Position numbers and translations under genes: made by a program. Below, piece by piece: positions 5,886-13,486 of a stretch of DNA of 13,978 nt (the first letter of the stretch is position 1; every line of letters starts with the position of its first letter). The notes beneath the pieces are model-generated. The model did not search any database and had not been told where the DNA came from. It saw only the letters and a list, made by a program, of their open reading frames with translations. The DNA comes from Solimonas sp964507195 (lineage in GTDB: Bacteria; Pseudomonadota; Gammaproteobacteria; Nevskiales; Nevskiaceae), in assembly GCA_964507195.1 (NCBI GenBank), contig CAZDPA010000112.1:1-13978 (forward strand). Direction: 5' to 3'.

Positions 5886-8800
5886 GTGATCACACTACGC
5901 AAGTTTCGCGTGCTGCCGCGTGTCGTGAAGGTGGCATTGCTTACCGGCACCGCAGCCGGTCTGGTTGCCTGCGGCAGCAGCGATCCGGTGACGCCAGGCG
6001 CGCCGGTCGACAACATCTTCATGACGATCGTGCCGCCAGGTGCCAACGGCAACTCGGCAGGCGGCGTCGGTACGCCGGTGCCGGGTGTGCCGACCCTGAG
6101 TTATCCGGCGAACTTCCGCGATCAGCTCGACATGTACGGCAATCTGGCCTACGCGAAGGTCGGCCTCAAGGGCGAGACCTGCGCGCCGCCGCGCAACATT
6201 GACGAGCACGCGCAGTCTTCGGATCAGGCCTGCAATTATTTCAAGCGCGCCGACATCCGCCTCGGCGATGCGGATGCGGTGTCGAGCCGCGAGCTGACGG
6301 CGCCGAACGGCAAGAAGGTCGTGATCCGCCGCGACGGCTGGGGCATTCCGTACATCGAAGGCGATGATCGTTCGTCGACGCAGTACGGCGTCGGTTTCGC
6401 CGCCGCGCAGGACCGCCTGTGGCTGTTCGACGTGCTGCGCCGTGCCGGTCGCGGCCAGGCCTCGGAATTCCTCGGACCGGCGTCGACGACCTATGACCTC
6501 GATCTGCAGTTCGGTTCCGCCGGTGGCTACAGCGAGGCCGAACTGACGCTGATGGTCGAAGCTGCGATCGACAAGATCGGCAGCCTCGGCACGGTGTTCC
6601 TCGACGACACCAACAACTTCGTCGCCGGCATGAATGCGTACCTCGACTATCTGCAGACACCGGAAGGTTTGCTGGAGACACCGCCCGAGTACGCGACGCT
6701 GGCGCTGCAGGTGCCGCCGGTGTATCCGCCACGGCCGTTCACGCTCAACGACATCGTCGCCAACGCGGTGCTGATCCAGGCCCAGTTCGGTCGTGGCGGC
6801 GGCAGCGAGGCCAGCAACCTCGACCTGTTGCAGAAGCTTGATGCGAGCTTTACAGCGGGTGCTACTACGATTCCGAAGGCGGCCTGCGATCTGTGGCGCG
6901 ACCTGCGCCATGCGAATGCGCCGGACACGCCATACACGACGCAGAAGACCTTCCTCACGCAGTCGCCGCCCAGCGTCGACGAAACCTGCCCGCAGACCCT
7001 GCCGGCCGGCGCGGCGATCTGGGATGTCGGCAGTCTGCGTGGCCGCGAGTTCATCAACCATGCCGGCGCCGGCCTTGGCCTGCCGCTGATCGGCCCGCTG
7101 CCGGGTGGTCTGTTCGACACGGTCGGCATCGGCATCGGTCCGTTTGCACCTCCAGCGCAGGAGAAGAAGCGCAGCTGGATCGCCGCGGTCGATGCGCGCC
7201 TGCAGACGCAGACCGTGTTGCCGCCGTTGCGTGCTGCGGCCGGTGAAGGCATCAAGCTCGTTGCGTCGGCGGATCCGACGATGGCGATGAAGGATGCGAT
7301 GAACTCGCTCGGCCTGCCGAAGACCTCGTCGAACTGGATCGGCGTCAACGCCGACCAGACCGAATCCGGCCACCCGATCATCATTGCCGGTCCGCAGACC
7401 AGCTATTTCAATCCGCAGCTGCTGTGGGAGTTTGCGGTCTACTCGAACGGCGGCACTGCACTCGATCTCGCCGCGCGCGGCATCAGCACGGTGAATCTGC
7501 CGTACGTCGTCATCGGCCATGGCCTAGACTTCGGCTGGAGCGCGACGTCGGCCGGCTCGGATCTGATCGACACCCGGGTGTCGATGATGTGCAACACCGA
7601 CGGCTCGGCGGCATCGCGCGACGACAACGACGGTGATGGTTTCCCGGATGCCGACGGCTACGAATACAAGGGTCGCTGCGTGCGCTTCTACAAGCGCCTC
7701 GACGAATGGGTCGCGACGCCGACGCTGGCGAGCATCGCGCTCGGTGGCCCGGCGCTGCCGGAGAACGTCAGGCGCTTTGTGATGCGTACGCACTACGGCC
7801 CGGTCACCGCAACGGCCACCGTCAACGGTGCGCCGGTGGCGATCTCCGAACAGCGCAGCACCTTCAATGGCGACGTCGACACCACGGCGCCGTTCGCGCT
7901 GCTGACGACGCAGGGCATGCAGGTCAACGAGCGCAAATTCAAGGAACTGTTCAACAGCATGACCAGCACCTTCAACTGGATCTACAGTGACAGTCGCGAT
8001 CTCGCGTTCGTCCAGTCAGGTCTGTATCCGCTGCGTCATCCGCAGCAGCATCCGGAACTGCCGGTGTGGGGCGACGGCAACTACGAGTGGGTCGCTGACC
8101 AGAACCTGCCGGAAGACTTCTTCGATCTCTATGGCGGTGACGGCAACGATGGGGCGCTCGCATTCCCGAGCCGCGCGCGACCGCAGGTTCAAGGCGATGC
8201 GCTGGACGGGTATTTCGAGTGGCCGGGCTATCTGCCGCTGGCAGCGCATGTGCAGGACACCAATCCGGCGCAGGGCTATCTCGCCAACTGGAACAACTCC
8301 GCGGCGCCGGGCTGGTGGGCGGCGGATGCCAACGGCACCTATGGTCCGACTCATCGCATGGCGATGCTGCGCGACCGTCTTGCTGCGTTCAAGGCCAGTG
8401 GCCGCAAGCACGACATCGGCACGATGATCGAGGTGATGGGCGATGCCGCGTACACCGATCTGCGCGGACAGGAGTTGTTGCCGCGCCTGCTGAGCCTGAT
8501 GGAAGGCGGTGAACTCACTGACGACCAGCGCGCCGCAGCCGATCTGCTGCAGCAGTGGATGGATCGCGGCTCGCACGAATGGATCGACAGCAGCAACGGT
8601 CTGGGCAGCATGCGCCGCGACCGCGACGCGGATGGCGCCTACGACCAGCGGGCGCAGGTTGTGCTGATGGATGCCTGGTATCCGCACCTGATCGATGCGC
8701 TGATGCCGCAACTCGTTGCGGTGCAAGCCGCCGGTGCGTCAGCGTTGGCCGGTCGTTACGACGCGCCGCGCGCGCAGGGATCGGCGTATCAGGAAGGCTG

Positions 8801-9143
8801 GTTCCAGCACATGATCCGTGCGATCGACACGGTGCAGGGCAAACCCGGGGTGACGCCGTATCGCGTGATCAAGTGTGCCGATGGCACGCTCGCCGGCTGC
8901 CGCGCCGGTGTGCTGAGCGCGCTCGATCAGGCGCTCATTGATCTCGGCGGCCTGTCGAATCAGGCGGCCTGGGATGGGACGCAGCTGCGGTACCCGAAGA
9001 GCGAAGACTGCGGTGTCGTCGAGTCCTGCGACACCGTCGACCACACTTCATTCAGCTTCATCCCGGTGCCGCCGATCCACTGGACCAATCGCCCGACCTT
9101 CCAGCAGGCCACGCAGGTGGGCCAGGACCGCAACGGCAACTGA
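5886..9143 (+). CDS. Penicillin-acylase-family (Ntn-hydrolase) lipoprotein
   Basis: An N-terminal-nucleophile amidohydrolase, made as a precursor that cuts itself into alpha and beta chains and hydrolyses an acyl amide (penicillin, N-acyl-homoserine lactone or other acylated amine). From the GTG it has 1085 residues, longer than the usual 700-850. A signal peptide ends in lipobox LVAC (Cys29), so it is lipid-anchored. The alpha region contains DGWGIPYIEG and FAAAQDRLWLFDVLRRAGRG, typical of the family. The beta chain should begin at Ser481 in TSSNW; the following WIGVNADQTESGHPIIIAGPQ matches the family start. The catalytic Asn motif NWNNS is at 801-805. Odd points: Ser replaces the usual Asn after the nucleophile, and a DDNDGDGFPD segment (579-588) looks like a calcium loop. 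Ten cysteines besides the lipid one lie in nearby pairs, suiting disulfides. No neighbour identifies the substrate. Confidence 0.88.
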   Translation: MITLRKFRVLPRVVKVALLTGTAAGLVACGSSDPVTPGAPVDNIFMTIVPPGANGNSAGGVGTPVPGVPTLSYPANFRDQLDMYGNLAYAKVGLKGETCAPPRNIDEHAQSSDQACNYFKRADIRLGDADAVSSRELTAPNGKKVVIRRDGWGIPYIEGDDRSSTQYGVGFAAAQDRLWLFDVLRRAGRGQASEFLGPASTTYDLDLQFGSAGGYSEAELTLMVEAAIDKIGSLGTVFLDDTNNFVAGMNAYLDYLQTPEGLLETPPEYATLALQVPPVYPPRPFTLNDIVANAVLIQAQFGRGGGSEASNLDLLQKLDASFTAGATTIPKAACDLWRDLRHANAPDTPYTTQKTFLTQSPPSVDETCPQTLPAGAAIWDVGSLRGREFINHAGAGLGLPLIGPLPGGLFDTVGIGIGPFAPPAQEKKRSWIAAVDARLQTQTVLPPLRAAAGEGIKLVASADPTMAMKDAMNSLGLPKTSSNWIGVNADQTESGHPIIIAGPQTSYFNPQLLWEFAVYSNGGTALDLAARGISTVNLPYVVIGHGLDFGWSATSAGSDLIDTRVSMMCNTDGSAASRDDNDGDGFPDADGYEYKGRCVRFYKRLDEWVATPTLASIALGGPALPENVRRFVMRTHYGPVTATATVNGAPVAISEQRSTFNGDVDTTAPFALLTTQGMQVNERKFKELFNSMTSTFNWIYSDSRDLAFVQSGLYPLRHPQQHPELPVWGDGNYEWVADQNLPEDFFDLYGGDGNDGALAFPSRARPQVQGDALDGYFEWPGYLPLAAHVQDTNPAQGYLANWNNSAAPGWWAADANGTYGPTHRMAMLRDRLAAFKASGRKHDIGTMIEVMGDAAYTDLRGQELLPRLLSLMEGGELTDDQRAAADLLQQWMDRGSHEWIDSSNGLGSMRRDRDADGAYDQRAQVVLMDAWYPHLIDALMPQLVAVQAAGASALAGRYDAPRAQGSAYQEGWFQHMIRAIDTVQGKPGVTPYRVIKCADGTLAGCRAGVLSALDQALIDLGGLSNQAAWDGTQLRYPKSEDCGVVESCDTVDHTSFSFIPVPPIHWTNRPTFQQATQVGQDRNGN

Positions 9144-9162
9144 GGTCCTCGTCTTCTTGTTT

Positions 9163-9201
9163 CCCTCTCCCCGCATGCGGGGAGAGGGCCAGGGTGAGGG
9201 G
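9163..9201 (-). repeat. REP-like palindromic repeat, copy 2
   Basis: A perfect 26-bp palindrome (9163-9188, arms CCCTCTCCCCGCA and its complement) followed by CC and AGGGTGAGGGG. It is the reverse-oriented counterpart of 60-100. It starts 19 nt after the acylase stop. Relative to the gene it follows, the order is hairpin and then GGGTGAGGGG, as in copy 1. There is no T-run after it. Confidence 0.8.
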
Positions 9202-9210
9202 CCCCGCCGA

Positions 9211-9266
9211 ACGTCAGCAGCCTGTCATGCCGACGTCACGGATCATTCACAAGCGCTGACTAAGGT
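9211..9266 (+). promoter_or_regulatory. Candidate PhoB-box array and -10 for the receptor-phytase operon
   Basis: Four heptamers spaced exactly 11 bp apart: ACGTCAG (9211-9217), CTGTCAT (9222-9228), ACGTCAC (9233-9239) and CATTCAC (9244-9250). The established Pho box is two CTGTCA(T/C) heptamers separated by 4 bp. The second unit is perfect, the third and fourth match at five of seven positions, the first at four. After the last heptamer come 10 bp and then TAAGGT (9261-9266), which keeps the three most conserved -10 positions; a 10-bp step is what I recall for the E. coli phoA promoter. The spacers are GC-rich, unlike the AT-rich spacers of E. coli. The array sits 55 bp before a receptor gene followed by a phytase, exactly where PhoB control would be expected. 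Confidence 0.6.
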
Positions 9267-9304
9267 TCCGCCTTCAGGCCGGATGGCCCGGCCCCGGGGG
9301 CGAG

Positions 9305-11461
9305 ATGAGTACAGTCAGGTGGATGATGGGCGCGGCGCTTGCCGTGCAGGCGACGGTTGTACCCGCGGCAGACGAGCCGGTGCGGCTCGCAGATCTGACG
9401 GTAACCGACAGCGCAGACTACTTCCGCTTCCGCGGTGACAGTGTTTCGCCGCGCCTGATCTACGATGCCAACTACTTCGCGCGTTTCGAGCCGCTGTCGG
9501 TCGGCGATATGCTCAAGCAGGTGCCGGGCGTCGCGTTCACCAGCGACGTCGGCGAGTACGATGCGCCCAAGCTGCGCGGCATCGGCACCCAGTACACCCA
9601 GATCATGATCAACGGTCAGCGTGTCGCTGGCGCCGAAGCCGATCGTGGCGTGTTTGTCGATCGCATTCCGGCGGAGATCGTCGAGCGCATCGAGATCATC
9701 CGCTCGCCGACCGCCGAGCTCGACTCGCAGGGTGTCGGCGGGACCATCAACATCGTGCTCAAGGATGGTGCGACGCTGCGCGGCGGCGGGTATCGCGCCG
9801 GCCTGTTCCGCAGCGGTGACGACACCCTGCGTGGCAGTGGTTATCTGAGCTACGGCGGCCAGGATGGACGCTTCAGTTACCTGGGTTCGCTGAACTACCA
9901 GGGTCGCTACAACGCCAAGGACAAGCGCTCGCAGCTGTTCAATCCGGACGGCGAACTGATCGAATTTCTGCAGGAGGACGATGTTCGCGATTCCAAGGAC
10001 CTTGCCGGCAATCTGAGCTTGTCGTGGCTGCTCAGTACAGGAGCGACCTTGTCGCTCGACGGCTATACAGTCGGCACCGACCGCGACGAGGATCAGCTGT
10101 CGCCGGTGTTCGTGGTCGAAGAGGGTATCGCCGAGCTCGACGCGATCGAGTACGAGCACGAGCGCATCAAGGAGAACACCTGGGGTACGGCGCTGCGTTA
10201 CCAGGACAGCGTTTTCGGCGACGGCACACTGAGTCTGGTGCTCGACTACAACAAGCTCGATCTGGACATCGACAACATCGCCGGCGAAGTCGAGGACGAC
10301 GCCGAACTCGCGCTGGAAACCGAGACCATAGCCACCAGCGATGAGGAAGCCCGCCTTACGCCTTCGCTGACGCTGCCGCTGGGTGCGCACAAGCTGGGCT
10401 TAGGTCTGGCACTCGGCCGCAAGGATCGCGACAGCGCAACGATTGCCGCCGAGTTTGACGAAGACAGCGGCGAATTCGAGGACAACAGCGACATCGACGG
10501 TCTGTATGCGATCAAGGAGTCGCGCTACGACGCCTGGGTCCAGGACAGCTGGACGCTGAACGAGCGCCACGCGATCGACTTCGGTGTCCGTGTCGAGAGC
10601 ACCAAGCTCGAACAGCAGGGCTACGACACCGACGGCAACCGCCGTGATGCCGACGACAGTCAGACCGAGGTCAATCCGAATCTGCACTACCGCTGGCTGC
10701 TGACGCCGAACAACCAGATCCGCGCCAGCGTCGCGCGCACGCTGCGCCGGCCGGACTTCAACTCACTGGTGCCATTTCTGGCCGAGGACGACGACGAGTT
10801 CTTCATCGGCAATCCCGAACTCAAGGCGGAAAGCGCAATCGGCTACGACATCGGTTTCGAGCATCGCTTCGCCAAGCAGGCAGGCATTCTTGGCGCGAAC
10901 GTCTTCTACCGCGACGTCAGCGATCTGATCGAGATCGTCGAGGTCGCGGACGACGTCGAATCGCCGGACAACACCGGTGACGGCAAGGTCTACGGCATCG
11001 AACTCGACGCCAGCTTCCCGCTGCAGTTTGTCGGCTTGCCGAATTTCAACGTCTACGGCAACTACAGCTACCAGAAGTCCGAGGTCGCCGATCCGACAAC
11101 GGGCATCGAGCGCCGCTTCCAGCTGCAGCCGATCTATGTGTTCAATCTCGGCTTCAACCACCGCGTTGCCCAGCGGGTGACCTATGGAGCGAGCTTCCAG
11201 CAGCAGGGCCGCGGCCTGGAATTCGCCCCCGACGAGATTGGCAGCGTGCGCTACGACGGCAACCTCGAAGCCTTCATCGAGTACGCATTCAACGATGCGC
11301 TGGCGATCAAGCTCAACGGCAACAATCTGCTGGACGCGCACAAGGATGAAGTGTTCCAGATCTTCGAGGATGATCTGCCGGATGGCGCGCTGGAGGAGTT
11401 CGAGCGCGAAACCGAAAGCGTCGGCCGCGTCTTCATCGTGACGCTGCGCGGGCGTTTCTAG
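9305..11461 (+). CDS. TonB-dependent outer-membrane receptor, probably for phytate or a product of it
   Basis: A 718-residue TonB-dependent receptor. The N-terminus is a signal peptide ending around VVPAA, and LTVTDS at about 31-36 may be the TonB box. The plug domain spans about 45-155, with DMLKQVPGVAF, LRGIGTQYTQIMINGQR and SQGVGGTINIVLK. The rest is the 22-strand barrel, ending in the terminal Phe of LRGRF. Late-barrel motifs (RRPDFNSLVPF, IGNPELKAESAIGYDIGFEHRF) are typical of proteobacterial receptors of this type. Predicted extracellular stretches are strikingly acidic, for example AEDDDEFF and AEFDEDSGEFEDNSD. A weak GGGGGCGAG precedes the ATG. The phytase starts 33 nt after the stop, so the two are almost certainly cotranscribed from the Pho-like promoter at 9211-9266. 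TonB receptors beside beta-propeller phytases have been noted in several Gram-negatives. The ligand is inferred from context; the family is certain. Confidence 0.9.
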   Translation: MSTVRWMMGAALAVQATVVPAADEPVRLADLTVTDSADYFRFRGDSVSPRLIYDANYFARFEPLSVGDMLKQVPGVAFTSDVGEYDAPKLRGIGTQYTQIMINGQRVAGAEADRGVFVDRIPAEIVERIEIIRSPTAELDSQGVGGTINIVLKDGATLRGGGYRAGLFRSGDDTLRGSGYLSYGGQDGRFSYLGSLNYQGRYNAKDKRSQLFNPDGELIEFLQEDDVRDSKDLAGNLSLSWLLSTGATLSLDGYTVGTDRDEDQLSPVFVVEEGIAELDAIEYEHERIKENTWGTALRYQDSVFGDGTLSLVLDYNKLDLDIDNIAGEVEDDAELALETETIATSDEEARLTPSLTLPLGAHKLGLGLALGRKDRDSATIAAEFDEDSGEFEDNSDIDGLYAIKESRYDAWVQDSWTLNERHAIDFGVRVESTKLEQQGYDTDGNRRDADDSQTEVNPNLHYRWLLTPNNQIRASVARTLRRPDFNSLVPFLAEDDDEFFIGNPELKAESAIGYDIGFEHRFAKQAGILGANVFYRDVSDLIEIVEVADDVESPDNTGDGKVYGIELDASFPLQFVGLPNFNVYGNYSYQKSEVADPTTGIERRFQLQPIYVFNLGFNHRVAQRVTYGASFQQQGRGLEFAPDEIGSVRYDGNLEAFIEYAFNDALAIKLNGNNLLDAHKDEVFQIFEDDLPDGALEEFERETESVGRVFIVTLRGRF

Positions 11462-11494
11462 AAAAAACGCTAGGCTGTCGATCTGGACAGGGAT

Positions 11495-13486
11495 GTGAAC
11501 ACGATGCGAGCAAAGCATGCGGTCTTCGGAGTTGCGCTTGCCGGTCTGCTGGCCGGCGGTTGCGTGCCGCTGCGTGGTCCGACGGGATCCGGCGCGCAAG
11601 GACAGGCGACGGTTGTTGCCGAAGCGGCGGGCGATCGCCAGCTCGGCGCAACGGCAGTGTTGGTCGATGCCGACGATGGGCGGCGCAACCGCATCATCGT
11701 CGCCGACGACGATGCCGGCCTGGCTTTCTACGATGCCACCGGCAGGCGCACCGCCAGTCATGCGATCGGTGCGGTCGAAGGTCTTGATCTGCGCGACGGC
11801 TTTGCTGTCGGCGGACGCAGCATGCAGCTGCTGGCGGTCGCCGATGAGAAGGGGAGACGCCTGGGTTTCTACGGCGTAGACGGCGACAGGCTCAACGCGC
11901 TCGGCGTGCTGAAACTCGATGCAGAACCCAGCGCGGTCTGTCTGCAGCGTGCGACAGGCGACGCCTGGTTCGCGTTTGTCGTCGATGGGGACGGCGGCGT
12001 GTCGCAGTGGCAGCTGTATGCCAAGGGTCAGCAGGTGGCGGCGCGACCGGTGCGCAGCTTCAGTGTAGGTGCCGAGGTCGAAGCCTGTGTTGCCGATGAT
12101 CGTGCGGGTGCGCTGTACCTGATCGAATCAGGCACGGCGGTGTGGCGCTATCGCAGCGATCCCGAGGCGGAGATCGCGCGTATGCCGATTGCCGTGCGTG
12201 GACCCATTGGGCCGCTGGAGTCGCCGCAGGCCGTAGCCCTGGCTGGCGAGGCGATGCTGGTTGTCGACCGCGACGCGGGCGTGCTGCGCGTACTCGATCG
12301 CGAAACGCCGCACACGCAACGCGCGGCATTGTCGTTCGATCGTCTCGGCATCGGTGAGGCCGGCGCACTCGCTGCGGCTACGCAGGCATTCGCGACCTCG
12401 TTCCCTGCTGGTGTGCTGGCCTGGATCGATGAGCGCGCGACCGAGGGTGGTGCACGCCTCAAGCTTTTCGATCCGCGCAGCCTGCTGGCTGACGTGCGGG
12501 TCCCGACCGCCGCAGCCGCTCCAGTGCCCGTGCTGGCCAGCGTCACACCCAACGCCGAAACCCAAGCGATGGCCAACGACGGTGACGCTGCCGACGACCC
12601 GGCGATCTGGCGTCATCCGACCGACCCGTCGCGCAGCCGCATCATCGGCACCAACAAGCAGTACGGCCTGCTGGTGTATTCGCTGCAGGGCAAGCTCCTG
12701 CAGTCGATCCCGGCGGGGCGCATCAACAACGTCGATCTGCGCGAGGGTTTCAGACTTGGTGGCAAGAACGTCGCGATTCTCGCCGGCAGCAATCGCAGCA
12801 ACGACAGCGTGTCGCTGTACGCCATCGATGCCGCTGGCGTGCTGCGCGATGTCGCCGATCCTTACGGCCTGTGCCTGTACCGGAGCGCGGACGCGCGGTA
12901 CTACGTGTTCGTCAACGATAGCGATGGCCGCTATCGCCAGGGCGAGTTGCTCGCGACAGCCAAGGGTCGCGTGCGCATAGTCTGGCGCCGCGAGTTCCGC
13001 TTTGAGTCGCAGCCGGAAGGCTGCGTTGCCGACGACGAGACCGGTGTGCTCTATGCCGGCGAAGAGGATGTCGGCCTGTGGCGCCTGAGTGCAGCGCCGG
13101 ACGCTGCTGCCGACAAGACCCTGATCGACCATACGCGCGACGGCGGTCATCTGATCGACGACGTTGAAGGTATCGCACTGTGGCGCGGCGCCTATGGCCA
13201 GGGCTATCTGCTTGTCTCCAGCCAGGGTGAGGATGCCTATGCGGTCTACGAGCGCAGTGGGGCCAATCGCTATGTCGGCAAGTTCCGCATCGTCGCCGAT
13301 CCGGCTTCCGGTATCGACGGCGCCAGCGAAACCGATGGCCTGGAGGTCAGCAGTGCGAGCTTCGGTGGTGCCTACGCCCAGGGCCTGCTCGTCGTGCAGG
13401 ACGGCCGAAACGTTTCGCCGGCCGAGCCGCAGAATTTCAAGCTCGTACCCTGGGTGCGGGTGGTCGACGCGCTGAAGCTGCCTTAG
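11495..13486 (+). CDS. Two-domain beta-propeller phytase lipoprotein (3-phytase family)
   Basis: Hydrolyses phosphate from inositol hexakisphosphate, calcium-dependently, outside the inner membrane. It has 663 residues, about twice a single-domain enzyme. The signal peptide ends LLAGGC, giving a probable lipid Cys23. The C-terminal domain (about 350-660) carries the full family signature: DDPAIWRHP (367-), IIGTNKQYGLLVYS, GRINNVDLREGF, EGCVADDETGVLYAGEED, DDVEGIALW, YLLVSSQGED, QDGRN and NFKLVPW. The N-terminal domain (about 35-340) is a diverged copy: NRIIVADDDAGLAFYD, GAVEGLDLRDGF and EACVADDRAGALYL correspond to the C-terminal motifs, but DDPAIW, NNVDLR and QDG are lost, so it is probably not catalytic alone. 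Dual-domain enzymes with an incomplete N-terminal domain are known. The GTG at 11495 or the ATG at 11504 could start it; both keep the signal peptide. It follows the receptor by 33 nt, and its stop overlaps that of the convergent transferase. Confidence 0.92.
   Translation: MNTMRAKHAVFGVALAGLLAGGCVPLRGPTGSGAQGQATVVAEAAGDRQLGATAVLVDADDGRRNRIIVADDDAGLAFYDATGRRTASHAIGAVEGLDLRDGFAVGGRSMQLLAVADEKGRRLGFYGVDGDRLNALGVLKLDAEPSAVCLQRATGDAWFAFVVDGDGGVSQWQLYAKGQQVAARPVRSFSVGAEVEACVADDRAGALYLIESGTAVWRYRSDPEAEIARMPIAVRGPIGPLESPQAVALAGEAMLVVDRDAGVLRVLDRETPHTQRAALSFDRLGIGEAGALAAATQAFATSFPAGVLAWIDERATEGGARLKLFDPRSLLADVRVPTAAAAPVPVLASVTPNAETQAMANDGDAADDPAIWRHPTDPSRSRIIGTNKQYGLLVYSLQGKLLQSIPAGRINNVDLREGFRLGGKNVAILAGSNRSNDSVSLYAIDAAGVLRDVADPYGLCLYRSADARYYVFVNDSDGRYRQGELLATAKGRVRIVWRREFRFESQPEGCVADDETGVLYAGEEDVGLWRLSAAPDAAADKTLIDHTRDGGHLIDDVEGIALWRGAYGQGYLLVSSQGEDAYAVYERSGANRYVGKFRIVADPASGIDGASETDGLEVSSASFGGAYAQGLLVVQDGRNVSPAEPQNFKLVPWVRVVDALKLP

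Noticed and set aside
5895..7520. A 541-codon open frame on the minus strand inside the acylase gene
   Set aside because: Arg/Ala-rich translation without motifs, entirely antisense to a well-supported Ntn-hydrolase; a GC-driven shadow. The same applies to the long antisense frames over the receptor and phytase genes.
11493..11498. ATGTGA start-stop minimal frame overlapping the phytase GTG
   Set aside because: One codon and a stop arise easily by chance; nothing else suggests a regulatory mini-frame.
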